Shown here piece by piece: positions 32,372-40,472 of a stretch of 64,000 bases of DNA; the first letter of the stretch is position 1, and every line of letters starts with the position of its first letter. Below the pieces are notes generated by a model. That model ran no database searches. It was not told the origin of the DNA and was given only the letters and a program-made list of their open reading frames with translations. The stretch comes from Marinococcus luteus_A (GTDB lineage: Bacteria; Bacillota; Bacilli; Bacillales; Marinococcaceae). Location: positions 1 through 64,000 of the forward strand of contig NZ_JAXRUV010000001.1 in the NCBI RefSeq assembly GCF_034497705.1. Reading direction: 5' to 3'. The translations under genes were made by a program, and so were the position numbers.

Positions 32372-33426
32372 TGGGAAAACTGCAGATAGGCATTATTGGT
32401 GCAGGCGGCATTGCCCGGGGCAGACACCTCCCTGCTTTTCAGCAAATGGAAAACGCGCACGTAACCGCTGTTTTTGATACAGACCTCAGTAAAGCCGGAG
32501 CGGCTGCTGAAGCATTTGATATTCCGGCTGTATACAGCACTGTGGAAGAATTGCTCGCTCATGTTGAAGCAGTCATCATTTGTACACCGAATAAATTTCA
32601 CGCAGAACTTGCCGTGCAGTCCCTGGAAGCAGGAGTGCACGTGCTCTGTGAAAAACCGATGGCGATGACCACCGCTGAATGCAGAGACATGATTGATGCC
32701 TCCAGGCGTTCAGGGGCTGTGTTAACGATTGGTTATCATTACCGTTATATGCAGGAGTCCCTTACAGCCAGACAGATGGTGCAGGAGGGAGAAATTGGTG
32801 ATCCGCTGGTTGTACGCCTTCAGGCGATGAGAAGACGGAAGGTGCCCGGATGGGGCGTGTTTACGAATAAAGAACTTCAGGGCGGAGGCAGTCTGATTGA
32901 TTACGGCTGTCATCTGCTGGATCTGGCTCTCTGGCTTTTGGATGATCCACAGCCGGTGGAAGTGAACGGAAGAACATACGACCGTCTGAGTAAAACCCCT
33001 GGCCAGATTAATGAATGGGGTGCCATCGATGCGGAAAGCTTTTCCGTGGAGGACCATGTGACGGGCTATATTACATTTGAAAATGGCATGACGCTGCTCC
33101 TAGAGTCATCCTGGGCAGCGAATATAAAAGAAGATAAGGAAGAATTAAGCATTTCCGGGGTGGATGGAGGACTCCAGGTCTTTCCGCTAGAGCTTTACCA
33201 GTCAAAATTCGGTTCGATGATGAGTACGGAGCCGCACTTAACAAACTCTGAGCGTGAGGACATACTGCAGGCGAAAAACTTTACTGAAGCTTGCCTAGGA
33301 AAAACGGCGGTCGTCGTTAAGCCCGAGCAGGCTTTGCGTGTAACCCGGATTATTGAAGCTATTTATGAAAGCAGCAGAACTGGAAAAAGCGTCCGTTTGG
33401 ACAATGTATACGCCGACGAAGTATAA
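32371..33426 (+). CDS. Gfo/Idh/MocA-family oxidoreductase
   Basis: 351 residues. N-terminal NAD(P)-binding Rossmann fold (IGIIGAGGIARGRHLPAF), the family lysine motif CEKPMAMT near 94, and the C-terminal domain with GGGSLIDYGCHLLDLALWLL. These enzymes oxidise or epimerise sugars, inositols or their derivatives. The start overlaps the ThuA stop (TAATG), so the two are translationally coupled. The substrate is probably a sugar derived from plant polysaccharide (inference from the neighbourhood). Confidence 0.92.
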   Translation: MGKLQIGIIGAGGIARGRHLPAFQQMENAHVTAVFDTDLSKAGAAAEAFDIPAVYSTVEELLAHVEAVIICTPNKFHAELAVQSLEAGVHVLCEKPMAMTTAECRDMIDASRRSGAVLTIGYHYRYMQESLTARQMVQEGEIGDPLVVRLQAMRRRKVPGWGVFTNKELQGGGSLIDYGCHLLDLALWLLDDPQPVEVNGRTYDRLSKTPGQINEWGAIDAESFSVEDHVTGYITFENGMTLLLESSWAANIKEDKEELSISGVDGGLQVFPLELYQSKFGSMMSTEPHLTNSEREDILQAKNFTEACLGKTAVVVKPEQALRVTRIIEAIYESSRTGKSVRLDNVYADEV

Positions 33427-33451
33427 GCATCCACCCGGGTGCTTTTTTTCG
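33425..33451 (+). terminator. Intrinsic terminator
   Basis: Hairpin AAGCATCCACCC with GGGTGCTT and following T-run. Confidence 0.75.
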
Positions 33452-33569
33452 TTATTTTAAAGCTATTCTTAATAGAGAATTTTTACAATTTTTTTGGGAA
33501 TAGCCGTTTGAATGCACACACAGAGGGAATGAGAGGGTTGTATTATTACAGAAGGGGGATTTACTAATT

Positions 33570-34835
33570 ATGGAAGCAGATCGAAATCGTTGGTTGATGG
33601 CTTTATCAGCTGTGGCGATTCATTTATCGATCGGTTCGGTTTATGCGTACAGTGTGTACCAGAACCCGCTGAATGAGTCACTTGGCTGGAACATTTCCGA
33701 CGTAACACTCGCATTTACCATTGCAATTTTCTTCTTGGGGATGTCGGCCGCTTCACTAGGGTTCTTCGTGGAAAAATACGGGCCGAAAATCTCAGCGGCT
33801 ATTGCGGCCGTGCTGTTTGGTGCCGGGACAATGGGGGCCGGACTTGCGGTCCAGCTTGAAAGTCTGCCATTATTTATTGGTTCTTATGGTGTTCTCGGCG
33901 GCATTGGTCTTGGTATCGGGTACATATCCCCGGTTTCTACACTCGTTATGTGGTTTCCAGACCGCAGAGGAATGGCTACTGGCATGGCAGTTTTGGGATT
34001 TGGTGCCGGGGCGCTGATTACGAGTCCCATAGCTGAATGGCTGATGAACGCAGTATCGATACCGGGAGCATTTTATATTCTGGGTGCTTCGTACTTCGTT
34101 CTTATGCTTGCCGGGGCAAGCTACATGAAGAAGCCGCCAAAAGACTGGATGCCTAAAGGTTATAACAAAGAAGACCTCAAAACGAACCAGAAAGGCGGGG
34201 ACCTGGCACAGCTTTCAGCGAAAGAAGCACTCCGGACGATGCGTTTTTACCTGCTGTGGCTCGTGATGTTTATTAACATTTCTTCAGGTATCATGCTGCT
34301 CGCGGTGGCGTCGAACATGACCCAGTCCATTACCGGCACCAGTGCAGCAGTAGCCGCTACCATCGTCGGCGTAATGGGCTTTTTCAACGGAGGTGGAAGG
34401 ATTGTCTGGGCGTCGCTCTCGGACTATCTTGGAAGAACAAATACGTTTACGCTGTTCTTTCTTATTCAAATCGTTGCTTTTTTCCTGCTCCCTTTAACGA
34501 CTAATGTGGTATTGCTCGCAATTCTCTTATTCATTATTATCACCTGCTACGGTGGCGGCTTTGCCTGTCTGCCGGCGTATATCGGTGACCTGTTTGGCAC
34601 GAGACAGCTTGGCGCTATTCACGGCTTTCTTTTAACCGCCTGGGCTCTTGCCGGGGTAGCCGGGCCGACAGCTGTTTCGAGTATCGTTTCGGCTACAGGA
34701 AGCTATACCTTATCGTTCTATCTGTTTAACATTCTTCTCGTAGTCGCCCTGGCAGCTATGATTGTAATGCGATTTAATATTAAAAAGATCAGAAAGAACA
34801 CAGAAAAAGAAAGCACAGAAGCAGCGAAAGCATAA
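33570..34835 (+). CDS. OFA-family MFS transporter (oxalate/formate antiporter-like)
   Basis: 421 residues, 12 membrane segments. OFA features include the N-terminal RWLMALSAVAIHLSIGSVYAYSV, LGGIGLGIGYISPVSTLVMWFPDRRG and YIGDLFGTRQLGAIHGFLLTAW (cut across two segments). Members exchange oxalate, formate or other monocarboxylates. A link to the formate dehydrogenase 16 kb away is possible but not shown. Ribosome binding site AAGGGGG. Single gene with its own terminator. Confidence 0.88.
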   Translation: MEADRNRWLMALSAVAIHLSIGSVYAYSVYQNPLNESLGWNISDVTLAFTIAIFFLGMSAASLGFFVEKYGPKISAAIAAVLFGAGTMGAGLAVQLESLPLFIGSYGVLGGIGLGIGYISPVSTLVMWFPDRRGMATGMAVLGFGAGALITSPIAEWLMNAVSIPGAFYILGASYFVLMLAGASYMKKPPKDWMPKGYNKEDLKTNQKGGDLAQLSAKEALRTMRFYLLWLVMFINISSGIMLLAVASNMTQSITGTSAAVAATIVGVMGFFNGGGRIVWASLSDYLGRTNTFTLFFLIQIVAFFLLPLTTNVVLLAILLFIIITCYGGGFACLPAYIGDLFGTRQLGAIHGFLLTAWALAGVAGPTAVSSIVSATGSYTLSFYLFNILLVVALAAMIVMRFNIKKIRKNTEKESTEAAKA

Positions 34836-34841
34836 AGAAAG

Positions 34842-34877
34842 ACCCCTTTTCCTTGAATAGAGGAAAAGGGGTTTTTA
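34842..34877. terminator. Bidirectional terminator
   Basis: 12-bp stem ACCCCTTTTCCT/AGGAAAAGGGGT with T-run between the MFS gene and the convergent aldo-keto reductase gene. Confidence 0.85.
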
Positions 34878-34880
34878 TTG

Positions 34881-35798
34881 TTATGGAAGTTCATTGCCGG
34901 CGGTCTGATACAGGTCGTACCATTCTTCGCGTGTCAGAGTTATCTCAGAAGCTTCGGCGATACCTGCCAGTCGTTCTGGATTCATCGTTCCGACAATGGT
35001 TTGGATGCGGGCAGGGTGACGCAGAATCCAGGCTGCCGCTACCGCCGATTCAGTGACACGGTAGCGTCCGGCTAGTTCGCTGAGTTTTTTATTTACTTTC
35101 GGAAATTTGTCATTTCCGACAAAAACGCCTTCCATCATGCCGTACTGAAACGGAGACCAGGCCTGAACAGTCATATTGTTCAACTGGCTGTACTCAAGCA
35201 GCCCGCCTTCACGCATTACAGCAGCATCGTTTTTCATATTTACATTCAATCCCTGGTCTACCATGAGGGAGTGCATCAGCCCAAACTGCAGCTGATTAGC
35301 TATCAGGTCCTGCTTGACGTGCTGCTTTAAAAGCTCAATCTGCATTGGATTCTGGTTGCTGACACCAAAATGCCGGACTTTTCCAGAGTCTCGAAGACTG
35401 TCGAACGCTTCCGCTACTTCTTCAGGCTCCATGAGCGCATCGGGGCGATGAAGAAGCAGTACATCCAGATAATCTGTCTGAAGACGCTTCAGACTTTCAT
35501 CGACGGTTTTTAGAATATGGGACTTGGAAAAATCGAAAGAATTCTCGCGAATGCCTGCTTTGGACTGTAGAATTACTTTTTCCCGCAGGTCATCGTTCAT
35601 GCCGGCGGCCCTGGCGAAGATGTCTTCAGAATCGCCGCCGCCATATATGTCAGCATGATCAAAAAAGTTCACACCCGCTTCAAGAGCGGCACGGAAAACT
35701 TTTTCAGCATCATCGATGGATAGCTCATTCATGCGCATACACCCGAGTGCTATATTGGATACGTGAAGAGAACTGCTTCCTAACTGTATTTGTTTCAT
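34881..35798 (-). CDS. Aldo/keto reductase (YdhF-like)
   Basis: 305 residues, TIM-barrel NADPH oxidoreductase. Catalytic tetrad: Asp in FFDHADIYGGGDSE, Tyr in the same segment, Lys in ILQSKAGI, His in LLLHRPD. Substrate unknown; the family reduces aldehydes and ketones. ATG at 35798 is preceded by AGAGGTG; the longer upstream frame is not used. A palindromic cre-like site lies 60 nt upstream. Confidence 0.9.
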   Translation of the reverse strand: MKQIQLGSSSLHVSNIALGCMRMNELSIDDAEKVFRAALEAGVNFFDHADIYGGGDSEDIFARAAGMNDDLREKVILQSKAGIRENSFDFSKSHILKTVDESLKRLQTDYLDVLLLHRPDALMEPEEVAEAFDSLRDSGKVRHFGVSNQNPMQIELLKQHVKQDLIANQLQFGLMHSLMVDQGLNVNMKNDAAVMREGGLLEYSQLNNMTVQAWSPFQYGMMEGVFVGNDKFPKVNKKLSELAGRYRVTESAVAAAWILRHPARIQTIVGTMNPERLAGIAEASEITLTREEWYDLYQTAGNELP

Positions 35799-35857
35799 CT
35801 GAGCACCTCTTTTTTTCAGGATAAGATTAGTGTAACATGACGGATGTGCGACAGGGA

Positions 35858-35871
35858 TGATAACGCTATCA
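35858..35871 (-). promoter_or_regulatory. Palindromic cre-like operator upstream of the aldo/keto reductase
   Basis: TGATAACGCTATCA matches the 14-bp cre consensus with one mismatch and is nearly a perfect palindrome. Confidence 0.5.
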
Positions 35872-35939
35872 AAAACATGAAAAATGACTTTCACACATAA
35901 ATATGGTAATTTGTAGAAAAACGTTAAAGGATGTCAGAA

Positions 35940-36167
35940 ATGAAACGAAGAACAATAAACAGTTATTTTATCCTATTCTGGCTTATTATCGGTATATGGA
36001 ATATCGGCCTCGGTATAATTGTCGGCCTGGTATTGCAAAGCTATTTATGGGCGTTCATTCATGTACTGGCCGGAGCGCTATGCTTAACCATAACGGAAGC
36101 TATACGAAGAGGGAAATTACAGGTTAAACAGGAGAAAGAAAACCACATGCGTGAGGGCGACCAGTAG
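35940..36167 (+). CDS. Small two-helix membrane protein
   Basis: 75 residues with two hydrophobic segments (about 9-33 and 38-56) and a basic-then-acidic soluble tail. Not recognised. ATG at 35940 is 8 nt after AAAGGA; an ATG at 35931 abuts the ribosome binding site. Confidence 0.62.
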   Translation: MKRRTINSYFILFWLIIGIWNIGLGIIVGLVLQSYLWAFIHVLAGALCLTITEAIRRGKLQVKQEKENHMREGDQ

Positions 36168-36240
36168 TTTTATTTCCCCATATTTAAAAGTTGTAATAAT
36201 TTGATGATTACCCCGGAGACTTTTCGGAAATAGAATATCA

Positions 36241-36477
36241 ATGATAAGTAAAGGGGTGAACATTATATTACAAACCAGAGGGGCAAAAACAATAAAAAAT
36301 ATCATTCAGGATAATGAAAAGCCACTGACTAATAAAGATGTCGCCGCTATATTAAAAGATAGAAACAGTATTGACAGTTCTTTTGCTTTGAAAACTATTG
36401 ATTCGATGGTGGGCAATGGACAGTTGATGCTGATCCGATATGTTGACGCCGGGGTGTATGTAGTAGAAGTAAAATAA
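36241..36477 (+). CDS. Small hypothetical protein
   Basis: Up to 78 residues with a helical, winged-helix-like pattern (KTIKNIIQDNEKPLTNKDVA, then IDSMVGNGQLMLIRYVDAG). This could be a small DNA-binding fold but is not recognised as a family. The ATG at 36241 has no good ribosome binding site. AAAGGGG lies after it, followed at suitable distance by in-frame ATT (36262) and ATA (36265) and no ATG/GTG/TTG. Followed by a perfect terminator stem. Confidence 0.6.
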   Translation: MISKGVNIILQTRGAKTIKNIIQDNEKPLTNKDVAAILKDRNSIDSSFALKTIDSMVGNGQLMLIRYVDAGVYVVEVK

Positions 36478-36478
36478 A

Positions 36479-36520
36479 TTATGTTAACTGTTTTTATGAG
36501 CAGTTAACATAACTCTTTCT
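36479..36520 (+). terminator. Intrinsic terminator
   Basis: 12-bp perfect stem TTATGTTAACTG/CAGTTAACATAA, 10-nt loop, followed by a T-rich tract. Confidence 0.75.
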
Positions 36521-36615
36521 TATAAAAAATTTTTACATAATTTTTCCGCTGCAGTAGTGGAGAAGCCGTATAACCTGTAGAATGGGGAATTACTTTAAAG
36601 AAGAGGGTGATGGCA

Positions 36616-37014
36616 ATGAGTTTTGAAGATGAGTTCGTAGCTAAAGCAAAAGAGTATTTAAAAGAGGATAAAGATGCAAATATTATGAACGAAGTAAACT
36701 GGGAAATTGCCAAGTACTTCAACAATTTGAATAAGGAAATCGGCGAAGTGAAAAACGATTCGTTTAGCAGCTATGGTTCGAAGCACCGCAGCTATATGAC
36801 CATCGATAACCGCAAAGTAATTTTTGAAACTATTACAGAGGATGGGAATTATCACATTCAAGTCACTCAAGGCACCGATGATACCACGAGTGAGTTGGAT
36901 ATTATATATGTACAGGAAGGTAAAATGTACAGTCAAAAAGAGGAAAAAGAGTTCGATATGGATATCGTCCGGAACCATCTTCAAAGTACATTCGGTGATA
37001 TACTGGGATTATAG
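36616..37014 (+). CDS. Hypothetical protein (DUF3942-like)
   Basis: 132 residues, soluble, acidic; N-terminal helices (FEDEFVAKAKEYLKEDKDA) followed by a beta-rich half (YMTIDNRKVIFETITEDGNY). It resembles small Bacillus DUF3942 proteins, from memory only. ATG at 36616 lies 9 nt after AGAGG. Single gene with terminator. Confidence 0.65.
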   Translation: MSFEDEFVAKAKEYLKEDKDANIMNEVNWEIAKYFNNLNKEIGEVKNDSFSSYGSKHRSYMTIDNRKVIFETITEDGNYHIQVTQGTDDTTSELDIIYVQEGKMYSQKEEKEFDMDIVRNHLQSTFGDILGL

Positions 37015-37017
37015 AAT

Positions 37018-37046
37018 AAAGAAGCGTCCACTGCGGCGCTTCTTTA
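37018..37046 (+). terminator. Intrinsic terminator
   Basis: AAGAAGCG/CGCTTCTT stem followed by TATTTTG. Confidence 0.7.
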
Positions 37047-37131
37047 TTTTGAAAAAATATTAAATAAATAGCCGGGAAATAAGTCTTGATTCACCTCGAA
37101 TGGGTATATTGTCATTAAGGGGGTATACGCC

Positions 37132-37353
37132 ATGGGGGTAGTTTATATTGACCGGCATATTCGTCAGGTGCAGGTAATTATTTGTAGTGAAGGGCACATG
37201 CTGCATTGCCTTGTTTGGCCGGGGGAAGGGGGATGGGTCGCCGATATACACTCCATGCAGGACAGCGGTTTTCATCCGACGTTTGAGCGGGTTTATTTTC
37301 CTGAGAATGAAGAAATTATCCAGCTTGGGCGGCACATATACGTTCTGCGTTAA
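37132..37353 (+). CDS. Small hypothetical protein
   Basis: 73 residues, beta-rich (YIDRHIRQVQVIICSEGHML, then VWPGEGGWVADIHS). Not recognised. Ribosome binding site AAGGGGG 9 nt upstream. A GGGTAT box about 30 nt upstream (near 37101) with a GTCTTG-like -35 is a weak sigma-B candidate. A longer reading frame on the opposite strand has poor composition and no ribosome binding site. Confidence 0.55.
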   Translation: MGVVYIDRHIRQVQVIICSEGHMLHCLVWPGEGGWVADIHSMQDSGFHPTFERVYFPENEEIIQLGRHIYVLR

Positions 37354-37383
37354 AAAGGCAGAAGCCAGCAGCTTTCTGCCTTT
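37354..37383. terminator. Bidirectional terminator
   Basis: AAAGGCAGAA with TTCTGCCTTT stem between convergent small genes. Confidence 0.75.
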
Positions 37384-37390
37384 GCCTGTG

Positions 37391-37702
37391 CTAAAGAGTA
37401 TTTGGGTCCGTATAGCCGATAGGCCCCCTTGATTCGGCATGCTCCACTACAGTAAGAATAAAACGCATAGGAACAAAGATGGTTCGGCTACCGCCGGAAG
37501 TGTTCCTGGCTTTTTCCTGATAGAAGTAGATTCCCGCTTCTTCAATACCGTAGTTCTCCGATGACACTACTGCTTTAACATAGCTGGAATGTTCTTCGAA
37601 GGTGCCCTCGCTCTGGAATCCATTCAGTTCAAAAAGCGGAATGGCGGAAGGGTCAAAATACACCTCGACGAAATTCGAACTGTCTATTGATGATGAATTC
37701 AT
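37391..37702 (-). CDS. Hypothetical protein
   Basis: 103 residues, soluble, beta-rich, not recognised (FVEVYFDPSAIPLFELNGF, then RTIFVPMRFILTVVEHAESR). Very good GAAAGGAGG ribosome binding site 7 nt before ATG. Confidence 0.65.
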   Translation of the reverse strand: MNSSSIDSSNFVEVYFDPSAIPLFELNGFQSEGTFEEHSSYVKAVVSSENYGIEEAGIYFYQEKARNTSGGSRTIFVPMRFILTVVEHAESRGPIGYTDPNTL

Positions 37703-37895
37703 CCGTATGCCTCCTTTCAGTATTTGTTTATCATAATATACCCTCGAACGTTTTAATAAAAGCAGAGGATACAGAAGAATGGCACAGGAATATACATAAA
37801 TTTTATGGAGAGTACTAATTATTGTAAAATAATGGGTGGGGCAATAGATGTACCAAAGAAAGTGGTGGCGATAAACAGCCCGGGCTATGCAAATT

Positions 37896-37925
37896 AAAAA
37901 ACAGAAGCCAAAGGCTCCTGCTGTA
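37896..37925 (-). terminator. Terminator of the tRNA-Val gene
   Basis: Minus-strand stem ACAGCAGGAGCC with GGCTTCTGT followed by TTTTTT. Confidence 0.8.
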
Positions 37926-37937
37926 GTTTATTATTTA

Positions 37938-38013
37938 TGGTGTCCCGTACTGGGCTCGAACCAGTGACCTCCACCCTGTCAAGGTGGCGCTCTCCCTACT
38001 GAGCTAACGGAAC
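37938..38013 (-). tRNA. tRNA-Val (anticodon GAC)
   Basis: Minus-strand cloverleaf of 76 nt including an encoded CCA. Acceptor GTTCCGT/ACGGGAC (one G-U), D-stem GCTC/GAGC, anticodon stem CCACC/GGTGG with loop TTGACAG (anticodon GAC, reading GUC and GUU), T-stem ACTGG/CCAGT with TTCGAGC loop. It stands alone rather than in a cluster, with its own terminator. Confidence 0.95.
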
Positions 38014-38164
38014 AAATGATATGGAATGAAGCGACAGAAATAATATACAATAGGAAAAGAATGGTGTCAATCCTTCTGCGACCAATTTAATCAGGGAAAG
38101 CAGGGGTTTATGCTGGCCATTCATTTTCCTCTGGGCGATGAAGCTTAAAGATCCTGCCGTATTC

Positions 38165-38215
38165 CTGTTTCTGCCGGATATATTAAAGACGTATAAGCAA
38201 CTGCGGCAGAAACAG
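38165..38215. repeat. Perfect 12-bp inverted repeat in intergenic DNA
   Basis: CTGTTTCTGCCG (38165-38176) and CGGCAGAAACAG (38204-38215) separated by 27 nt. No T-run on either side, so not a classical terminator. It lies between tRNA-Val and the end of a minus-strand membrane-protein gene. Confidence 0.6.
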
Positions 38216-38254
38216 AAATCTTTATCGATCACGATATATCCATTAAAAAATGAA

Positions 38255-38518
38255 TTACTTTTCCTTTTGCTGTTTTTCTTTCCGCTGCTGAAGGAATAGA
38301 AATAAGCAGAAGGCGAGCATGCCCAGACTGAGATTGGAAAGAATGAAGCCGATCGGGCCCTGGTTAAGAATGCCAAGCGACAGTGCTCCGAAAAAAGCAA
38401 TGTAAGTGATACCCAGAAGCGGAAGACTTCGCCCGGAGACTTTTTGCATCAAACGGGCAAGCTGGTATATGAGCGTATTTACAGCAAAACCAATTAGCAG
38501 TAAAATAAGTAAATCCAT
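38255..38518 (-). CDS. Small membrane protein
   Basis: 87 residues with three hydrophobic segments and a highly charged C-terminal tail (QQRKEKQQKEK). Not recognised. ATG at 38518 is 13 nt after AAGGAAGG, longer than usual; no better in-frame start. Confidence 0.6.
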   Translation of the reverse strand: MDLLILLLIGFAVNTLIYQLARLMQKVSGRSLPLLGITYIAFFGALSLGILNQGPIGFILSNLSLGMLAFCLFLFLQQRKEKQQKEK

Positions 38519-38686
38519 GCGACTATCTAAACCTTCCTTTGTGATGATGTCTTTTTCCGACTTACATGCTACCATACCTTAGGTTTGAAAGATATCCACG
38601 AATGTGAAAAGTGGGAGTCCTGCAGTAAACTGCCTGGCGGCAGCATTAAAATATAGAGAGAACGGGACAAAGGTGGAGGGATGTTC

Positions 38687-39799
38687 ATGCAGGCATATGC
38701 AGACTTTTGGATGGAATGGCAGACACGTATTGTAGAGCTGCCCTGGATTGATATAGGCGTAGCCGTTTTGATTGCACTTCTCGTGTTTGCTTTTCGGAAG
38801 CTTTTTACTAAATACATTTTCAGGTTCATTTTAAAAATGACTCACCAATCGAGATCTCAGCTGTTTACGAATGTTTTAGTATCATTTGAACGGCCGATCC
38901 GCATGTTTTTCGCCGTGTTCGGCATATACTTAGCGCTGTTGTATCTGCCTATACCGTGGGATTCCATGACAATCATCAACCGCCTGTACGGTTCAATTTT
39001 AATCGTACTCGTAGCATGGGGCACATACAAGCTTCTGAACACGTCTTCGATGCTCTTTAACCCGATGATTAAACGGCTCGAGGGAAAAGAAGATAATATG
39101 CTGGTACCTTTTCTTTCCCGGGTGCTGCGGATTATTATCGTGGCGCTTGCATTCACCATTATTCTCTCTTCCTGGGGCTTTAACATTAACGGCTTCGTGG
39201 CAGGTCTCGGCCTTGGCGGCCTGGCTTTTGCTCTCGCTGCCCAGGACATGGTGGCTAACTTCATCGGCGGAATAATTATTGTAGTGGAGCGCCCGTTTAA
39301 GCGGGGGGACTGGATTTATACGCCGACGGTGGAAGGAATCGTGGAGGATATTTCATTTCGGAGTACGAAGGTGCGTACCTTCGCTGACTCGATCGTCATC
39401 GTTCCAAACAACACACTTGCTCACGAAGCGATTACGAACTGGAGTGAAATGCGTAAGCGGGAAATAGATATGACGCTTGGCATTGAATATCAGACGCCGA
39501 GGGAGCAGGTGCTGCAGCTGCGAGAGCGTCTTGAGGAGATGCTGAATAACCGTGATGACATTGATAAAGAGCTGATTCTTGTGCAATTTAAAGAATTTAA
39601 CAGCTCCTCGCTCGATCTGTGGGTTTACTGCTTTACTAAAACGACCGCATTTTTGGAATGGGCGGAAATAAAAGAAGAGCTGAATCTTGAAATCATTCGT
39701 ATCCTTCAGGAGGAAGGCGTTCAGTTTGCCTATCCAACACAGTCTATTTATATTGAAAAATCGCCTGAAGAAAATTATCACATCTCCGACAATAATTAA
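38687..39799 (+). CDS. MscS-family mechanosensitive channel (YhdY-like)
   Basis: 370 residues, as in B. subtilis YhdY (371). Several N-terminal membrane helices, then the conserved pore helix and beta domain: GFVAGLGLGGLAFALAAQDM, FIGGIIIVVERPFKRGDWI, VRTFADSIVIVPNNTLAHE. It gates open on membrane tension to release solutes on hypo-osmotic shock. ATG at 38687 lies 6 nt after GGTGGAGGG; the ATG at 38681 abuts the ribosome binding site. Confidence 0.92.
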   Translation: MQAYADFWMEWQTRIVELPWIDIGVAVLIALLVFAFRKLFTKYIFRFILKMTHQSRSQLFTNVLVSFERPIRMFFAVFGIYLALLYLPIPWDSMTIINRLYGSILIVLVAWGTYKLLNTSSMLFNPMIKRLEGKEDNMLVPFLSRVLRIIIVALAFTIILSSWGFNINGFVAGLGLGGLAFALAAQDMVANFIGGIIIVVERPFKRGDWIYTPTVEGIVEDISFRSTKVRTFADSIVIVPNNTLAHEAITNWSEMRKREIDMTLGIEYQTPREQVLQLRERLEEMLNNRDDIDKELILVQFKEFNSSSLDLWVYCFTKTTAFLEWAEIKEELNLEIIRILQEEGVQFAYPTQSIYIEKSPEENYHISDNN

Positions 39800-39812
39800 G
39801 CGTGCTTTACGG

Positions 39813-39840
39813 TTGGAAACTGAAACGTACATGTTATAAT
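39813..39840 (+). promoter_or_regulatory. Sigma-A promoter of the HPr-like gene
   Basis: TTGGAA, 16 nt, TATAAT, the latter also with a TG extended -10. Confidence 0.65.
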
Positions 39841-39891
39841 AAGAATGTTTGTCAGAAGGAATATGTACGAAAAAAGGAGCCGATGCATTCG

Positions 39892-40287
39892 ATGGAACGA
39901 GTGGAAACATTCGTGTTAACCCGTGGACTGAATGCCAGTCAAGTATTGTCATTTGTGCATGAGCTGGAAACGTTTAAAGCAGATGTGTTTTTTGAAAAGC
40001 GGAGAACCTCCGCAAACGGAAAAAGCGTACTCGGCATGATGTCTTTGTTTACAAGCATCAGACTCGGGGACAAAGTGGAACTCAGAGTACATGGAGAAGA
40101 AAAAAAGGCAGTCGCCAGAGTGGCAGCTGAATATCTTGGAGCAGCAGTTGAGCACGAGAATAGCAACGGCTATTGGGAAGACGAAGCAGCAGAGCATGTG
40201 GAACGGGCAATGGCCGGATGCATGACCCATTGGAATCCCAATGTACGAAATATTGCGCGCTCGTATCTGAAAACGACACGCAGTTAA
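39892..40287 (+). CDS. HPr/Crh-like protein lacking the catalytic histidine
   Basis: 131 residues. The first 88 or so align with HPr: the regulatory serine region is intact (Ser45 in GKSVLGMMSL, equivalent to Ser46 of HPr), but the phosphotransfer motif GLHARPA reads GLNASQV, so His15 is replaced by Asn14. Like Crh it could be phosphorylated by HPr kinase and act in CcpA signalling but not carry PTS phosphate. An unusual C-terminal extension of about 45 residues ends in RNIARSYLKTTRS. Two in-frame ATGs (39883, 39892) follow AAGGAG at 3 and 12 nt; the second suits homology. Confidence 0.78.
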   Translation: MERVETFVLTRGLNASQVLSFVHELETFKADVFFEKRRTSANGKSVLGMMSLFTSIRLGDKVELRVHGEEKKAVARVAAEYLGAAVEHENSNGYWEDEAAEHVERAMAGCMTHWNPNVRNIARSYLKTTRS

Positions 40288-40290
40288 CAA

Positions 40291-40325
40291 GAAGACCCGA
40301 CGCCGGAAAAAGCGTCCGGGTCTTC
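40291..40325 (+). terminator. Terminator-like hairpin
   Basis: GAAGACCCG-ACGC paired with GCGT-CCGGGTCTTC; a strong stem without a long T-run. Confidence 0.65.
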
Positions 40326-40472
40326 AGCTGTATCAGGAACGGTTTTTCTAAAACCCGGGTAATGCTCAGCATATAACGAGCCAAAACGGGTAAATAAAAA
40401 AAGAACGAATCATACATACTGGTTGTATAATACAAGCAGCAACGACGAATGAGACGGAAGGACGAATGCTTT

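Noticed and set aside
37060..37440. 126-codon minus-strand frame covering the 73-residue gene
   Set aside because: No ribosome binding site, crosses two terminator-like hairpins, and the shorter plus-strand ORF has AAGGGGG upstream.
37938..38013. Reading the tRNA as tRNA-Asp
   Set aside because: The anticodon in the 7-nt loop TTGACAG is GAC (Val); GTC of Asp would require a shifted loop.
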